DNA of 64,000 nucleotides, taken from contig NZ_JACGZW010000002.1 in assembly GCF_014145675.1 (NCBI RefSeq), forward strand, positions 310,001-374,000, read 5' to 3'. The DNA is from Amycolatopsis dendrobii (GTDB lineage: Bacteria > Actinomycetota > Actinomycetes > Mycobacteriales > Pseudonocardiaceae). Numbering within the stretch: the stretch's first letter is position 1; every line of letters begins with the position of its first letter. This document shows positions 10,941-19,652 of the stretch, piece by piece. A model generated the notes under the pieces. It was given only the letters and a program-made list of their open reading frames with translations. It had not been told where the DNA came from and made no database searches. The translations under genes and the position numbers were made by a program.

Positions 10941-11729
10941 ATGAACCACGTATCCGACCGGATGCTCGCCGGCTACGTCGCCGGTCGCGCACTGCCGGGG
11001 GACGAGGCATGGGCGATCGAAGGGCACCTGGAGAACTGCGCGCAATGCCGGGCGCGGCTCGCCGGCGCGTCCACCGCCGAGGTGACCGGCCTGCTCGACA
11101 CCGTGTGGGCCGGGCTGGAGCCGGATCTCGCCCAAGCACCTCAGCCGATGCCGCGCCGGGCCGCGGCGCGGCTGCATTGCTGGGCGACCCCGGTGATGGT
11201 GCCGTGGCTGTTGATGGTCCTCGTGGTCGGCGCGTTGTCGGTCTACCTCGACCGGGCATTGCACGACGGGCTGTCGTTCGTGCAATTGCTTTCCCCCGTG
11301 CTGCCGGTCTTCGGGGTGGCGGCGGCGTGGACCCGCGGGCTCGATCCGTCGTACGAACTCACCGCGGCCACCCCGCGCGCCGGACTGGAGCTGATCCTGC
11401 GCCGGACCACGGCGGTCGTGGTGCCGGTGCTGGCGGTACTGCTCGCCGCGGGCTGGCTGGTCGGCGCGCGGATGGGGTTCGGGCTGCTGCCGAGTCTCGC
11501 GTTCACCACGGGGACTCTCGCGCTCGGCACGTTCATCGGTGTCGCCTGGGCGGCATCGATTCTGGTCGGCCTGTGGCTCGGCGCACTGGTGGTGCCGAGC
11601 GTCGCGTTCGGGGGCACGGTGCTGCTGGAGGACGTCGCCTGGCCGGGCTGGCTGGCGGCCGCCGTCGTCGCGACCGTGTTCGTAGTGCTTCGCCGGAACA
11701 CCTTCACGCAGCTTGCTGCGCATCACTGA
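10941..11729 (+). CDS. Zinc-finger anti-sigma factor with polytopic membrane domain
   Basis: 262 residues. The start at ATG 10941 is preceded by a strong AAGGAGG; an earlier GTG at 10908 is less likely. The N-terminal zf-HC2-type motif is H-x3-C-x2-C (GHLENCAQCRARL), which binds zinc and traps ECF sigma factors. After about residue 75 the protein has five or six hydrophobic segments (for example MVPWLLMVLVVGALSVYL, VVPVLAVLLAAGWLVGARMG, AAVVATVFVVL). Most anti-sigmas have one membrane helix; this one is polytopic, which suggests it senses a membrane event or interacts with the ABC permease encoded downstream. Confidence 0.85.
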   Translation: MNHVSDRMLAGYVAGRALPGDEAWAIEGHLENCAQCRARLAGASTAEVTGLLDTVWAGLEPDLAQAPQPMPRRAAARLHCWATPVMVPWLLMVLVVGALSVYLDRALHDGLSFVQLLSPVLPVFGVAAAWTRGLDPSYELTAATPRAGLELILRRTTAVVVPVLAVLLAAGWLVGARMGFGLLPSLAFTTGTLALGTFIGVAWAASILVGLWLGALVVPSVAFGGTVLLEDVAWPGWLAAAVVATVFVVLRRNTFTQLAAHH

Positions 11730-11750
11730 CGGAAACGAGAGGGGACACCG

Positions 11751-12554
11751 ATGCGGGCTGTGGAAGCCGCCGAGGTCGCTCCGGCGACCTACGCCTGGGA
11801 AATCCAGGCACAGGGACTGAAAGTGCGGGTCGGCCGCAAGAAGATGGCGGTCGACGGCCTCGATCTCGCACTCGGCACGGGGGTGCACGGGCTGCTCGGG
11901 CCGAACGGAGCGGGCAAGACCACCTTGATCCGCACCTTGGCCACGGTGCTGCGGCCGACGGAAGGCAGGCTGGCGCTGCTCGGAGAGCCTGTCGGGGGGC
12001 ACTTCGACCAGCGCGGCCTGCGCCGCCGGATCGGCTATCTGCCGCAAACCTTCGGGTACTACAAGCGGTTCACCGTCCGCGAGTTCGTCGAGTACCTGGC
12101 GTGGCTCAAGGAAATGCCCAAACGCGAGGTGCCGGGCGCGGTGCAGCGCGCGATCGAGCGGGTCGGTCTCGCCGAACGCGCCGGGGACAAAATGAAGACG
12201 CTGTCCGGCGGCATGATCCGCCGGGTCGGCATCGCGCAGGCGATCGTGAACGACCCGGTGCTCCTGCTGCTCGACGAGCCCACCGCCGGGCTCGATCCGG
12301 CGCAGCGGCTGCGTTTCCGGGAGCTGCTGCAGGAAATCGGCAGGGACGCGTGCGTCGTCGTGTCCACCCACCTGGTCGAAGACGTCGCCGCGGCGTGCTC
12401 GGACGTCGTCCTGTTCGAGGGCGGGAAGCTGGTTTTCCAAGGCACGCCAGCCGATCTGGCTGCGGCTGGCAGCGAAGCGGACGTCGGCGACAGTCCGATC
12501 GAGCGCGGCTATTCGGCGCTGCTCGGCCACGCACAGGGGAAGGGAGCCTGGTGA
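11751..12554 (+). CDS. ABC transporter ATP-binding protein
   Basis: 267 residues. Walker A is GLLGPNGAGKTTLIR, the Q-loop lies in IGYLPQTFGYYKRF, the signature is LSGGMIRRVGIAQA, Walker B is LLLLDEPTAGLDP, and the switch His is in VVVSTHLVEDV. The single-domain form drives an ABC-2 type exporter or membrane-remodelling system. GAGAGGGGAC precedes the ATG. Its TGA overlaps the ATG of the next gene, a membrane protein that should be its partner. Confidence 0.92.
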   Translation: MRAVEAAEVAPATYAWEIQAQGLKVRVGRKKMAVDGLDLALGTGVHGLLGPNGAGKTTLIRTLATVLRPTEGRLALLGEPVGGHFDQRGLRRRIGYLPQTFGYYKRFTVREFVEYLAWLKEMPKREVPGAVQRAIERVGLAERAGDKMKTLSGGMIRRVGIAQAIVNDPVLLLLDEPTAGLDPAQRLRFRELLQEIGRDACVVVSTHLVEDVAAACSDVVLFEGGKLVFQGTPADLAAAGSEADVGDSPIERGYSALLGHAQGKGAW

Positions 12555-13900
12555 TGAGCGTGTTCCGGATCGAACTCCGGCGCACCATCGCACCGTGGGT
12601 GCCCGTTGTGGTCCTGGTGGTGGGGCTGGGGTTTCTGTTGTTCTCCCGCGGGCCGTGGGGCCACGGGTCCGCGGCTTGGGACGCCACCTGGCTGACCGCG
12701 GTCCGATGGTCCCGCTACCTGCTGGTGCTGTTGTGGCCGATCATCGTCGGAGCCGCGGCGATCCAGGGCATGCGGGACGCCCGCGCCGGAGTCGGCGAAC
12801 TGTTCCAGTCCACGCCGCGGCCCGCCGGGCAGCGGGCCAGGACGCTCGCGTTCGCGGTCGGGCTCGCCGCCGTGGTCGGCTACCTGGTGCTGGTCGCCGC
12901 CGGGGTCGGGCAGGTCGTGGCCGACGGCGGGATGGTCACCTCGGCGTGGGTAATGCAGTTACTGCTCGGCGTGCTGTCCGTGGTCGCCGGGGTAGCGCTG
13001 GGGCTGGGCCTCGGGCGGTTGCTGCCGTATCCGATCACTGCTCCGGCGCTCACAGTGCTCGCCCTGGTCGGCGGACTGGTGCTGCAGATGTCGGGCGAGA
13101 CCGCACGGGTGCCGAATCGGGCCGTGCTGCTCGGGATCGGACAGTTGCAGCCGCGCGGTCCGTTCGACGTGCCGGTGCCCTCGGCGCAGTTCGGACAGCT
13201 GTGCTGGCTGCTAGGGCTCTCCGCGGCGGGATTCCTGTTGCTGCTCGCCGGTTCGCCGCGAATCAAAGCGCTCGCGCTGGTTCCGGTGGCAGCCGGGCTG
13301 GCGGCGGCCTTGCCGCTGTTTCCGCCCACCCTGGAGAACAACTACACCGTCGACAAGGCAGCTGCCGCCCTTGTGTGCGACGGCCCGGTGTGCGTCACGC
13401 GGCTGCACGAGGATTGGCTGTCCACAGTGGCCGGTCCTGGCAAGGAAGCCCTACGGCTGCTGGAGAAACTTCCGCAACGTCCCGGCCGGGTCGAGGAATC
13501 GACAGTGTCGTTCGGCACCACCAAGGTGGGTCCGCGAGATCCTTCTCGCCTGCTGATGCAGCAGGACGACTATGCGATGTATGACAAACGCGGTCACCGC
13601 CTCACTCTGACGCTGCTGAGTGGCGCTGGCACGCTGCCTTGTCACGCCGCGTCCTACGGCGGCGAGCAGAACGATCGAGAGGACGCCGCGCGCTGGGTAA
13701 TGGCGCAGTGGCTGGCAGGCTCGTACACGCCGCCGACCTCGTCCGCCCAGCCTCCGCTGCGGACTCGGACGGATCCGGCGTGGGCCGCCTTGAAGGCGGT
13801 GCCGGAGGCGGAACAGACCGCCCGGGTCGCTTCGGCGCGGCAGCTGGAACTGACCTGCACTGGTGACCCGCTGAAGGTCCTCACGGAAGGTGCGCGCTGA
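12554..13900 (+). CDS. ABC-type membrane protein with large C-terminal soluble domain
   Basis: 448 residues, ATG overlapping the ATPase stop. About six membrane segments lie in residues 10-260 (WVPVVVLVVGLGFLLF, YLLVLLWPIIVGAAAI, LAAVVGYLVLVAAGVG, LGVLSVVAGVALGLGLG). The last about 190 residues (from LENNYTVDKAAAALVCDGPVC) form a soluble part with Cys pairs (VCDGPVCV) and look extracytoplasmic. I do not recognise a named family for that domain. Codon 136 is TTA (12959-12961), a rare codon that can tie expression to the UUA-reading tRNA. Confidence 0.75.
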   Translation: MSVFRIELRRTIAPWVPVVVLVVGLGFLLFSRGPWGHGSAAWDATWLTAVRWSRYLLVLLWPIIVGAAAIQGMRDARAGVGELFQSTPRPAGQRARTLAFAVGLAAVVGYLVLVAAGVGQVVADGGMVTSAWVMQLLLGVLSVVAGVALGLGLGRLLPYPITAPALTVLALVGGLVLQMSGETARVPNRAVLLGIGQLQPRGPFDVPVPSAQFGQLCWLLGLSAAGFLLLLAGSPRIKALALVPVAAGLAAALPLFPPTLENNYTVDKAAAALVCDGPVCVTRLHEDWLSTVAGPGKEALRLLEKLPQRPGRVEESTVSFGTTKVGPRDPSRLLMQQDDYAMYDKRGHRLTLTLLSGAGTLPCHAASYGGEQNDREDAARWVMAQWLAGSYTPPTSSAQPPLRTRTDPAWAALKAVPEAEQTARVASARQLELTCTGDPLKVLTEGAR

Positions 13901-14463
13901 TGCGGTGGACAGCGCTGTACGCGCGGTCGCGCCACCTCTCAGTGTCGCTGGCGGCGGTGGTGCTTTGCGCCGTCGTTCTTCCGCCGCTGCTGGGCGACAA
14001 CTGGAGGACGTTCTTCGCGACAGTCACCCTCGGTGCCGCGGTCGCGGTGGCAGGCGTGGGTCTCAGCGGGCAGGACATCGATCTGGACCGCACGGCCTCC
14101 TTCCGCTGGCCGCCGCGGCGGCTCGTGCACCTGCTGCTGATCGGTGCGGTGGCCGGTGGAGTAATGCTCGCGGTACAAGGCTTTGTCGATCACCCGATCG
14201 AATCCGGCTGGATCCTTCGCAATGCGGCCGGGCTCATCGGCCTGACCGGGCTGGCGGCCACGCTGTTCGGCGGCCAGTTCGGCTGGACGCTGCCCTTGGG
14301 CTGGGCGATGACGGCGGTGTTCGTCCCGAGTGCTGTCGGTCAGGTCTACGACGTCGTGGCTTGGCCGATGGCGACGGCGGATTCCACGGCGGCATGGTGG
14401 ACCGCTGGGCTGCTGTTCGCAGCGGGAACGGCGGCGTACACGGTGGCGGGCGCTCGAAGATGA
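13900..14463 (+). CDS. Polytopic membrane protein, last gene of the sigma/ABC operon
   Basis: 187 residues with five or six hydrophobic segments (HLSVSLAAVVLCAVVLPPLL, TVTLGAAVAVAGVGL, LLLIGAVAGGVMLAVQGF, AAGLIGLTGLAATLFGG, WAMTAVFVPSAVGQVY, TAGLLFAAGTAAYTVAGA). The ATG overlaps the preceding stop (TGATG), so it is co-translated with the ABC permease-like protein and is probably another membrane subunit. No characterised family recognised. Confidence 0.7.
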   Translation: MRWTALYARSRHLSVSLAAVVLCAVVLPPLLGDNWRTFFATVTLGAAVAVAGVGLSGQDIDLDRTASFRWPPRRLVHLLLIGAVAGGVMLAVQGFVDHPIESGWILRNAAGLIGLTGLAATLFGGQFGWTLPLGWAMTAVFVPSAVGQVYDVVAWPMATADSTAAWWTAGLLFAAGTAAYTVAGARR

Positions 14464-14487
14464 ACCAGTGGAACGGCAAGCCAGGCG

Positions 14488-14522
14488 CAGTCCCGTCCCT
14501 CCCCCGGGCAGGGGCGGGACTG
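14488..14522. terminator. Bidirectional intrinsic terminator
   Basis: CAGTCCCGTCCCT (14488-14500) pairs with AGGGGCGGGACTG (14510-14522), with one wobble and a nine-base loop. It lies between the convergent sigma/ABC operon and the PPOX gene. Confidence 0.7.
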
Positions 14523-14537
14523 CGGACCGGCGCGGTT

Positions 14538-14948
14538 TCAGACGTTGCGGTTGTGCGGCTTCACCTCCAGTGGTTCGCGGTCGGGGTCGTCGATGCCCAT
14601 GCTGATGATGCGTTGCGGGTGAATGCGGATGACACCTCCGTCGAGGTGACCGTCCGGTTCGAAGGCGTCCGGCACGGCTTCCGCCCGGCCGCGGATCTCC
14701 AGGCAGCGGATGCGCATGGGGCTCGTCGAGGGCTGGTCGTCGATCACGATGGCGACCTGGCCGTTGGCCTCGACGTTGCGGTATTTCCGGCTCTTCGTCA
14801 GGTTGTACCCGGTCACGTCGATCGTCCGCGTCTCCGGATTCCAGGTGAACGCGACCGGGCTGACCTGCAGAGTTCCGTTCGGCTGCTGGGTGGCGACCCG
14901 GGCGAGCGGCTGGGTGGCCAGGTAGGTGAGTTCCGCTTCGGTGAACAT
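14538..14948 (-). CDS. PPOX-class F420-dependent oxidoreductase
   Basis: 136 residues starting MFTEAELTYLATQPLARVATQQPNGTLQVSPVAFTWN, the split-beta-barrel opening of pyridoxamine-oxidase-like F420 enzymes. The later YRNVEANGQVAIVIDD and RCLEIRGRAEAV are also family-typical. The ATG at 14948 has GGTAGG close upstream. An in-frame earlier start at 14969 would lie inside the upstream gene. It follows the LLM gene stop by four bases, so the two are translationally coupled; both fold families use F420 or flavin. Substrate unknown. Confidence 0.85.
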   Translation of the reverse strand: MFTEAELTYLATQPLARVATQQPNGTLQVSPVAFTWNPETRTIDVTGYNLTKSRKYRNVEANGQVAIVIDDQPSTSPMRIRCLEIRGRAEAVPDAFEPDGHLDGGVIRIHPQRIISMGIDDPDREPLEVKPHNRNV

Positions 14949-14952
14949 GCAC

Positions 14953-16017
14953 CTACCGTGCAAGTTCAAGTTTGCTTGAAGTCAAGCGCACGCGGGGGAG
15001 CACGTGCTCGGCGAACCGCCGCATCTCCGCTTCGAAGGGCTGAAATTGCAGCATAAACGTCTCGATTCCCAGGTCAGCCCATTCGCGGATCCGCTGGGCG
15101 ACGGTGTCGTAACTGCCCACCAGCCCAGCCGCGGTGCCGCCGTTCGTGCCTATGTGCGGGTACTTCGCGAACGTCTGAAACATCACCGCCTTGGGATCGG
15201 CGTCCGCGACAAGCGCCTCCCAGCGTGCCTTGCCCGCCTCGGCCAGTTCCCACAACGCCGCAAGTTCCGCTTCCGCCTCGGCGTCGGTTTCGCGCGCGAC
15301 CACGAACGCGGACAGCCCGAATCGGACTGGCGGGCCGACGCGCGGGCGGGCGGCGACGTCCTCGATCAGCCGGGCGACGTTCTCCCGCGGCTGCCCGTTG
15401 ACGAACCACACGTCGGCCTTGTCCGCGACCAGCGCTCGCGCCGGGTCCGACTCGCCGCCGACGTAGACGGTCGGCGACGAACCCGCGGGCCGCAGCTGGT
15501 ACCCGTCGACCTGGAAATGCTTGCCCTCGAACGAAACCCGCTCGCCGGCCAGCAGTCCGCGCACGACGCTGATCCATTCGCGGCCGTACTCGTACCGTTC
15601 GTCGTGCTCGGCGAACGGAATGCCCGCCCGCTCCAGTTCCGGCTTGTACCAGGCGTTGACGAGGTTCAGCCCGAACCGGCCGCCGCTGATCTCCTGGATC
15701 TGCAGCGCCTGTTTCGCCAGCACCACCGGGTGCACGAGATACGGCTTGATCGCGGCGATGATCTCGATCCGCTCGGTGAGCGCGGCGAGCGCCGCCGCGG
15801 ACGTCCACGTCTCCAGTTGGTCCAGTTCGTCGCCGAACGGGTTCACCACGTGCTGCGCGATGAGCGTCGAATCGAAGCCGAGCCGGTCGGCCTCGACGAT
15901 CAGCCGCCGGTTGCGCTCCCAGCTGGCGTCCACCGGATCGTCCGGATGATCGAACGGGCCCCACGACCCGTAGACGACCGCCCACACCCCGAACCGCGGC
16001 TGTGCCACAGCGACCAC
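14953..16017 (-). CDS. LLM-class flavin-dependent oxidoreductase (SsuD-like)
   Basis: 354 residues. The start at GTG 16017 has AGGAG seven bases upstream. It contains FGVWAVVYGSWGPFDHPDD, LIVEADRLGFDSTLIAQH, TERIEIIAAIKPYLVHP, SGGRFGLNLVNAWYKPE, YEYGREWISVVRGLL and PTVYVGGESDPARALVADKADVWFVNG, which match alkanesulfonate monooxygenase-type LLM proteins. Such enzymes use FMNH2 to break C-S or related bonds. Lack of an adjacent ssu transporter leaves the substrate open. Co-directional and coupled with the PPOX gene. Confidence 0.85.
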   Translation of the reverse strand: MVAVAQPRFGVWAVVYGSWGPFDHPDDPVDASWERNRRLIVEADRLGFDSTLIAQHVVNPFGDELDQLETWTSAAALAALTERIEIIAAIKPYLVHPVVLAKQALQIQEISGGRFGLNLVNAWYKPELERAGIPFAEHDERYEYGREWISVVRGLLAGERVSFEGKHFQVDGYQLRPAGSSPTVYVGGESDPARALVADKADVWFVNGQPRENVARLIEDVAARPRVGPPVRFGLSAFVVARETDAEAEAELAALWELAEAGKARWEALVADADPKAVMFQTFAKYPHIGTNGGTAAGLVGSYDTVAQRIREWADLGIETFMLQFQPFEAEMRRFAEHVLPRVRLTSSKLELAR

Positions 16018-16122
16018 GACCCAACTCCTCACCTCGCGCGGATGAACGCGGTCACCGTCGCTTGCCCGGAGGGCACCGGCAACCGGTCCCACGCAGTGGC
16101 GGGAAGGGGAGGTTTGTACTGG

Positions 16123-17382
16123 TCAGGCGAAGAGCCCGTCACCCCAGTTGCTGGTCGGGGTGAGGCCCGGGGGAATCGCGAAGTGCGCGGAACCGGTGTG
16201 CTGCAGGTACTCCATCATCGCGTCCTTCGACGACAGCACCTGCTGCATCGGGACGTACTGCGTGCGGGTGTCCCGGTTGAACGCCAGGAAGAACAGCCCC
16301 GCCTCGAGGTGCCCGACACCGTCGGAGCCGTCGACGAAGTTGTAGCCGCGGCGCAGGATCTGCACGCCCTTGCGCGTCTGGCGCGAGGCCAGCCGGATGT
16401 GCGCGTCCTCGGCGATCAGCGGGGTCCCGCCCGCGCCGCCGACCTGCAGATCGACCTGGTCGAACTCGCCGGTCTGCCCGAGCGGGGCACCGGTTCCCTT
16501 GGTGCGCCCGACAATCTGCTCCTGTCCGGCGAGCGTTTCGCGGTCCCAGGTCTCGATGTGCATCCGGATCCGGCGGGCGACCAGGTACGTGCCGCCCGCC
16601 ATCCACGCCTGTCCGTCACCGGCCTGCGCCCACACCTGGTCGCGGAGCACGTCGGTGTCCTCGGCCTTGATGTTGTTGGTGCCGTCCTTGAAACCGAACA
16701 GGTTGCGCGGCGTCTGCTGCGAACGCGAGGTCGACGAACTGCGGCCGAACCCGAGCTGCGACCAGCGCACTTCGGTGACGCCGAAGCCAAGCCGCACCAG
16801 GTTGCGCACCGCGTGCACCGCCACTTGCGGATCGTTCGCACAGGCCTGGATGCAGAGGTCGCCGCCGCTGCGGGCCGGATCGAGTTTGTCCTTCGGAAAC
16901 GCGGGCAGGTCGATCAGCTGCGGCGGGCGTTTCGCGGCGAGGCCGAATCGGTCGTCGAAAAGCGAAGGGCCGAAGCCGATCGTCAGCGTCAAGTCGGAGG
17001 CGGGCAGGTCGAGCGCCTCGCCGGTGTCGTCCGGCGGGGCCTGCGCCGACCCGCCGAGCGCCCCGTTCGGCCCGACGTCCTGGCCCGCGGTCATCCGTCG
17101 CGCCGCGGCCGTCCAGGTGCGCAGCAGCTCGCGGAGCTTGTTGGCGTCCTTGGTGGTCACGTCAAGCGCGGCGAAGTGCAGGTTCTGCTGCGTCGGGGTG
17201 TCGATCCCGGCCTGGTGCTCGCCGTGGAAGTCCACAGTGGACACCGCGGCCGATGCCGGGGTCCCGCCGCCGAGCCGGTCGATGCCGACCCCGGCCGCCG
17301 CGCCCGCGCCTGCCAGCGCGACACCCGCGCCGGCCAGCCCGAACAGCTTCCGGCGGGAAACCTGCGTTCCCTCCTCGGTCAC
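16123..17382 (-). CDS. efeB: Dyp-type deferrochelatase/peroxidase EfeB
   Basis: 419 residues from a GTG overlapping the efeO stop. A twin-arginine signal is visible (VSRRKLFGLAGAGVALAGAGAAAG), so it is exported folded by Tat. The Dyp signature GxxDG is GFKDGTNN, and the distal region includes MAGGTYLVARRIRMHIETWDRETL. EfeB removes iron from heme or supplies oxidised ferric iron to the EfeUO permease. It is third in the efeU-efeO-efeB operon, whose upstream region carries iron-repressor boxes. Confidence 0.93.
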   Translation of the reverse strand: MTEEGTQVSRRKLFGLAGAGVALAGAGAAAGVGIDRLGGGTPASAAVSTVDFHGEHQAGIDTPTQQNLHFAALDVTTKDANKLRELLRTWTAAARRMTAGQDVGPNGALGGSAQAPPDDTGEALDLPASDLTLTIGFGPSLFDDRFGLAAKRPPQLIDLPAFPKDKLDPARSGGDLCIQACANDPQVAVHAVRNLVRLGFGVTEVRWSQLGFGRSSSTSRSQQTPRNLFGFKDGTNNIKAEDTDVLRDQVWAQAGDGQAWMAGGTYLVARRIRMHIETWDRETLAGQEQIVGRTKGTGAPLGQTGEFDQVDLQVGGAGGTPLIAEDAHIRLASRQTRKGVQILRRGYNFVDGSDGVGHLEAGLFFLAFNRDTRTQYVPMQQVLSSKDAMMEYLQHTGSAHFAIPPGLTPTSNWGDGLFA

Positions 17383-18530
17383 TTCGACACGACCTCCGCG
17401 ACCTTGCTGAGCGGCTCGCTCAGCGCGTCGACCGCCGAGGCGAACGCCTTGATCTGGTCCTGGGACAGTTCGTTGTAGTACTTGAAACCGTCGCCGGAGC
17501 GGGTCTTGTCCAGCAGCCCCTGCACGTTCGCGAACTCCTTGTCCAAAGTGGACACCAGGGCCGCGTCGCGCTCCTGGATGATCGGCCGCAGCGCGGCGAT
17601 CGCGCCCTTGGAACCGTCGAGGTTGGCCTGGAAGTCCCAGAGGTCGGTGTGCGAGAAGGTCTCCTCCTCGCCGGTGATCTTCTTGGTCGCGACCTCGTCG
17701 AGCAGGCCCTTCGCGCCGTTGGCCAGGTCCAGGACGCTCAGCTGCAGCGTCTTGGTCTTGGCGACGAGTGCCTTGACGTCGGTGAGGAGCTTGTCCGCGA
17801 TCTGCGTGCTGTCCGGCTTCAGGCCGGTGGTCCACAGGTCCTTCTCCAGCCGGTGGAAGCCGGTGAACTGCTGGCCCGGCTCAACGTCGGCCTCGCGGGC
17901 GTCGATCGACGGGTCTAGATCGCCGAACTTCTCCGCGACTGGCTCGATCCGCTCGTAGAACACGCGAGTGCGCGCGTATTCGGTCTTCGCCTCGTCGACC
18001 TTGCCCGCTTTGACCGCAGCGACGAACTTCGCGGTTTCGGTCTCCAGTGCCGCGCTGTTGTTCTCGACGTAGGTCGCGTAGCTCTTGGTGGCAGCGGTCT
18101 TCTGCGCGCTGGCGTTGCTCTGGCCCTGCGCGCCGCCGGTGACGGTGAAGTCGCCGCGGATGCCGTTGCCCGCCATGCCCGGCTTGCACGCGGTCTGGTA
18201 CTTGCCCGCGTCCGGGACCTCGACGATGAGCCGCCGGTTCAGCCCCGGCGCGATGTTCTCGACCTCGCCCATGATCCGGTCGCCCTCGGCGTAGAGGTAG
18301 AACTCGGTGACCTTGCTGCCCTTGTTGGCGATCTCGAAGGTCAGCGTGCCCGCGGCCGCGGTCGTCGCCGACACCGAGCAGGCGGTGTCGGACGCCTCGA
18401 CCTTGATCGGCCCGCCCGCGGCCGCGCCGGAGGGACCGGACGCGGAGTTCGTGCTGTCGCAGGCGGTCAGCGCGACAAGCGCGCCGAGGCCGGTGAGCAC
18501 AGCCGTCGAGGTTTTGCGGAACTGGGGCAC
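17379..18530 (-). CDS. efeO: Iron uptake system lipoprotein EfeO (cupredoxin plus M75 domain)
   Basis: 383 residues. The GTG at 18530 was chosen because AAGGAG lies five bases upstream. A lipoprotein signal ends LVALTAC. The N-terminal cupredoxin-like domain spans about 35-135. The M75 domain follows, with its HxxE metal motif (GFHRLEKDLW) and FSHTDLWDFQANLDGS. EfeO binds iron outside the membrane and hands it to EfeU. Starts and stops overlap or abut both neighbours. Confidence 0.93.
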   Translation of the reverse strand: MPQFRKTSTAVLTGLGALVALTACDSTNSASGPSGAAAGGPIKVEASDTACSVSATTAAAGTLTFEIANKGSKVTEFYLYAEGDRIMGEVENIAPGLNRRLIVEVPDAGKYQTACKPGMAGNGIRGDFTVTGGAQGQSNASAQKTAATKSYATYVENNSAALETETAKFVAAVKAGKVDEAKTEYARTRVFYERIEPVAEKFGDLDPSIDAREADVEPGQQFTGFHRLEKDLWTTGLKPDSTQIADKLLTDVKALVAKTKTLQLSVLDLANGAKGLLDEVATKKITGEEETFSHTDLWDFQANLDGSKGAIAALRPIIQERDAALVSTLDKEFANVQGLLDKTRSGDGFKYYNELSQDQIKAFASAVDALSEPLSKVAEVVSK

Positions 18531-18532
18531 GG

Positions 18533-19384
18533 TCACTCCTTGGCGGCGGCCGGGGCGGCAGGAGCCGACTCGGTCTTGTTCTTGCGGGCGGGCTTGAGAA
18601 ACAGCGGCAGCACGATCGCCACGTAGGCGACCCACGCGATCGCTTGCAGCACAGTGGTTTGCTGCGAATAGTTGAAGATCCCCTTGAGCAGCGCGCCGTA
18701 CCAGGAGGTTTCCGGCAGCGTGCTCGACGCGTCGAAGGCGAGCGTGGTCAGACCGGGGATGAACCCGGCTTCCTGAAGGTCGTGCAGCCCGTAGCCGAGG
18801 ACGCCGGCGGCGACGAACACCAGCAGCACGCCGGTGATCGTGAAGAACTTCGCCAGGTTGAACCGCACCGCGCCGCGGTAAAGCAGGTAGGCGAGCACGA
18901 TCGCGGCGGCGATCCCGACCACGAACCCGATCAGCGGCTGCAGGGTGTCGGACTGCGCGGTCTGCACGGCCGAGTAGAAGAACACGGCGGTTTCGAGCCC
19001 CTCGCGGCCCACGGCGAGGAACGACAGCAGCAGCACCGCCGCCGGACCGACCTTGAGCGCGTCCTCCATCTTTCCGCGCAACTCGGCCGCGATGTGCCGG
19101 GAAGCCTTGCGCATCCAGAAGATCATCGCGGTGACGAAGACGACCGCGACGATGGAAAGACTTCCGCCGAGCAGTTCCTGATGCTCGAAACTCAGCTGAG
19201 CGGTGCTGTAGGTGAGGATCGCGCCGACGCCGACCGACAGCAGCACTGCCGCGCCGACTCCCGGCCACACGAACCGCAGCGCGTGCCGTCGTTCGGTCTT
19301 CACCAGGAAGGCGACCAGGATGCTCACCACAAGCGCGGCTTCGAGGCCTTCGCGCAGCCCGATGAGCGCGCTCGAAAACACCAC
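18533..19384 (-). CDS. efeU: Ferric/ferrous iron permease EfeU (FTR1 family)
   Basis: 283 residues with seven membrane segments. The two REGLE motifs that carry iron through the membrane are LREGLEAALVV (near residue 9) and GREGLETAVFF (near 127). GTG start with GGAGG about seven bases upstream. First gene of the operon; an IdeR/DtxR-type box lies 37 bases upstream, so iron repression is expected. Confidence 0.94.
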   Translation of the reverse strand: MVFSSALIGLREGLEAALVVSILVAFLVKTERRHALRFVWPGVGAAVLLSVGVGAILTYSTAQLSFEHQELLGGSLSIVAVVFVTAMIFWMRKASRHIAAELRGKMEDALKVGPAAVLLLSFLAVGREGLETAVFFYSAVQTAQSDTLQPLIGFVVGIAAAIVLAYLLYRGAVRFNLAKFFTITGVLLVFVAAGVLGYGLHDLQEAGFIPGLTTLAFDASSTLPETSWYGALLKGIFNYSQQTTVLQAIAWVAYVAIVLPLFLKPARKNKTESAPAAPAAAKE

Positions 19385-19420
19385 TGTTCAGCCCTCCTTC
19401 GACTACCTGACCTGATGTTT

Positions 19421-19439
19421 TTAGGTAAGGCTTGCCTGT
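19421..19439. promoter_or_regulatory. IdeR/DtxR-type iron box upstream of efeU
   Basis: TTAGGTAAGGCTTGCCTGT closely matches the DtxR/IdeR consensus TTAGGTTAGGCTAACCTAA, including the dyad AGGTAAG/CTTGCCT. It lies 37 bases before the efeU start, where a bound repressor would block transcription. Confidence 0.85.
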
Positions 19440-19503
19440 AAGTCCAGAGGGAGGTTCGCTCAGCGGGCCGGGCAAAACGCGCAAAACGGCGTTCTGGCAG
19501 GAG

Positions 19504-19522
19504 TTAGGTTAGGGTAACCGCA
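19504..19522. promoter_or_regulatory. Second IdeR/DtxR-type iron box
   Basis: TTAGGTTAGGGTAACCGCA matches the consensus over the first 16 positions except one. It lies 120 bases before efeU and 131 before the oppositely oriented transglycosylase-like gene, so it could act on either promoter. Confidence 0.65.
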
Positions 19523-19652
19523 GGTCAGAGCGTCGCTGAGGAGTCACGTAACGAATTGTGTGACCTGGGCGGCCCAGGCGGGGAGTTAACCGTCCGCTTG
19601 CCATTCGCCCAGTCCAGCGTCCCCCTGGCGGGTTCATCAGTAACCTGTCCGA

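Noticed and set aside
14965..14980. Inverted repeat TTCAAG-tttg-CTTGAA upstream of the PPOX gene
   Set aside because: It lies within the 3' coding end of the LLM gene, and the two genes are translationally coupled, so an operator there is doubtful.
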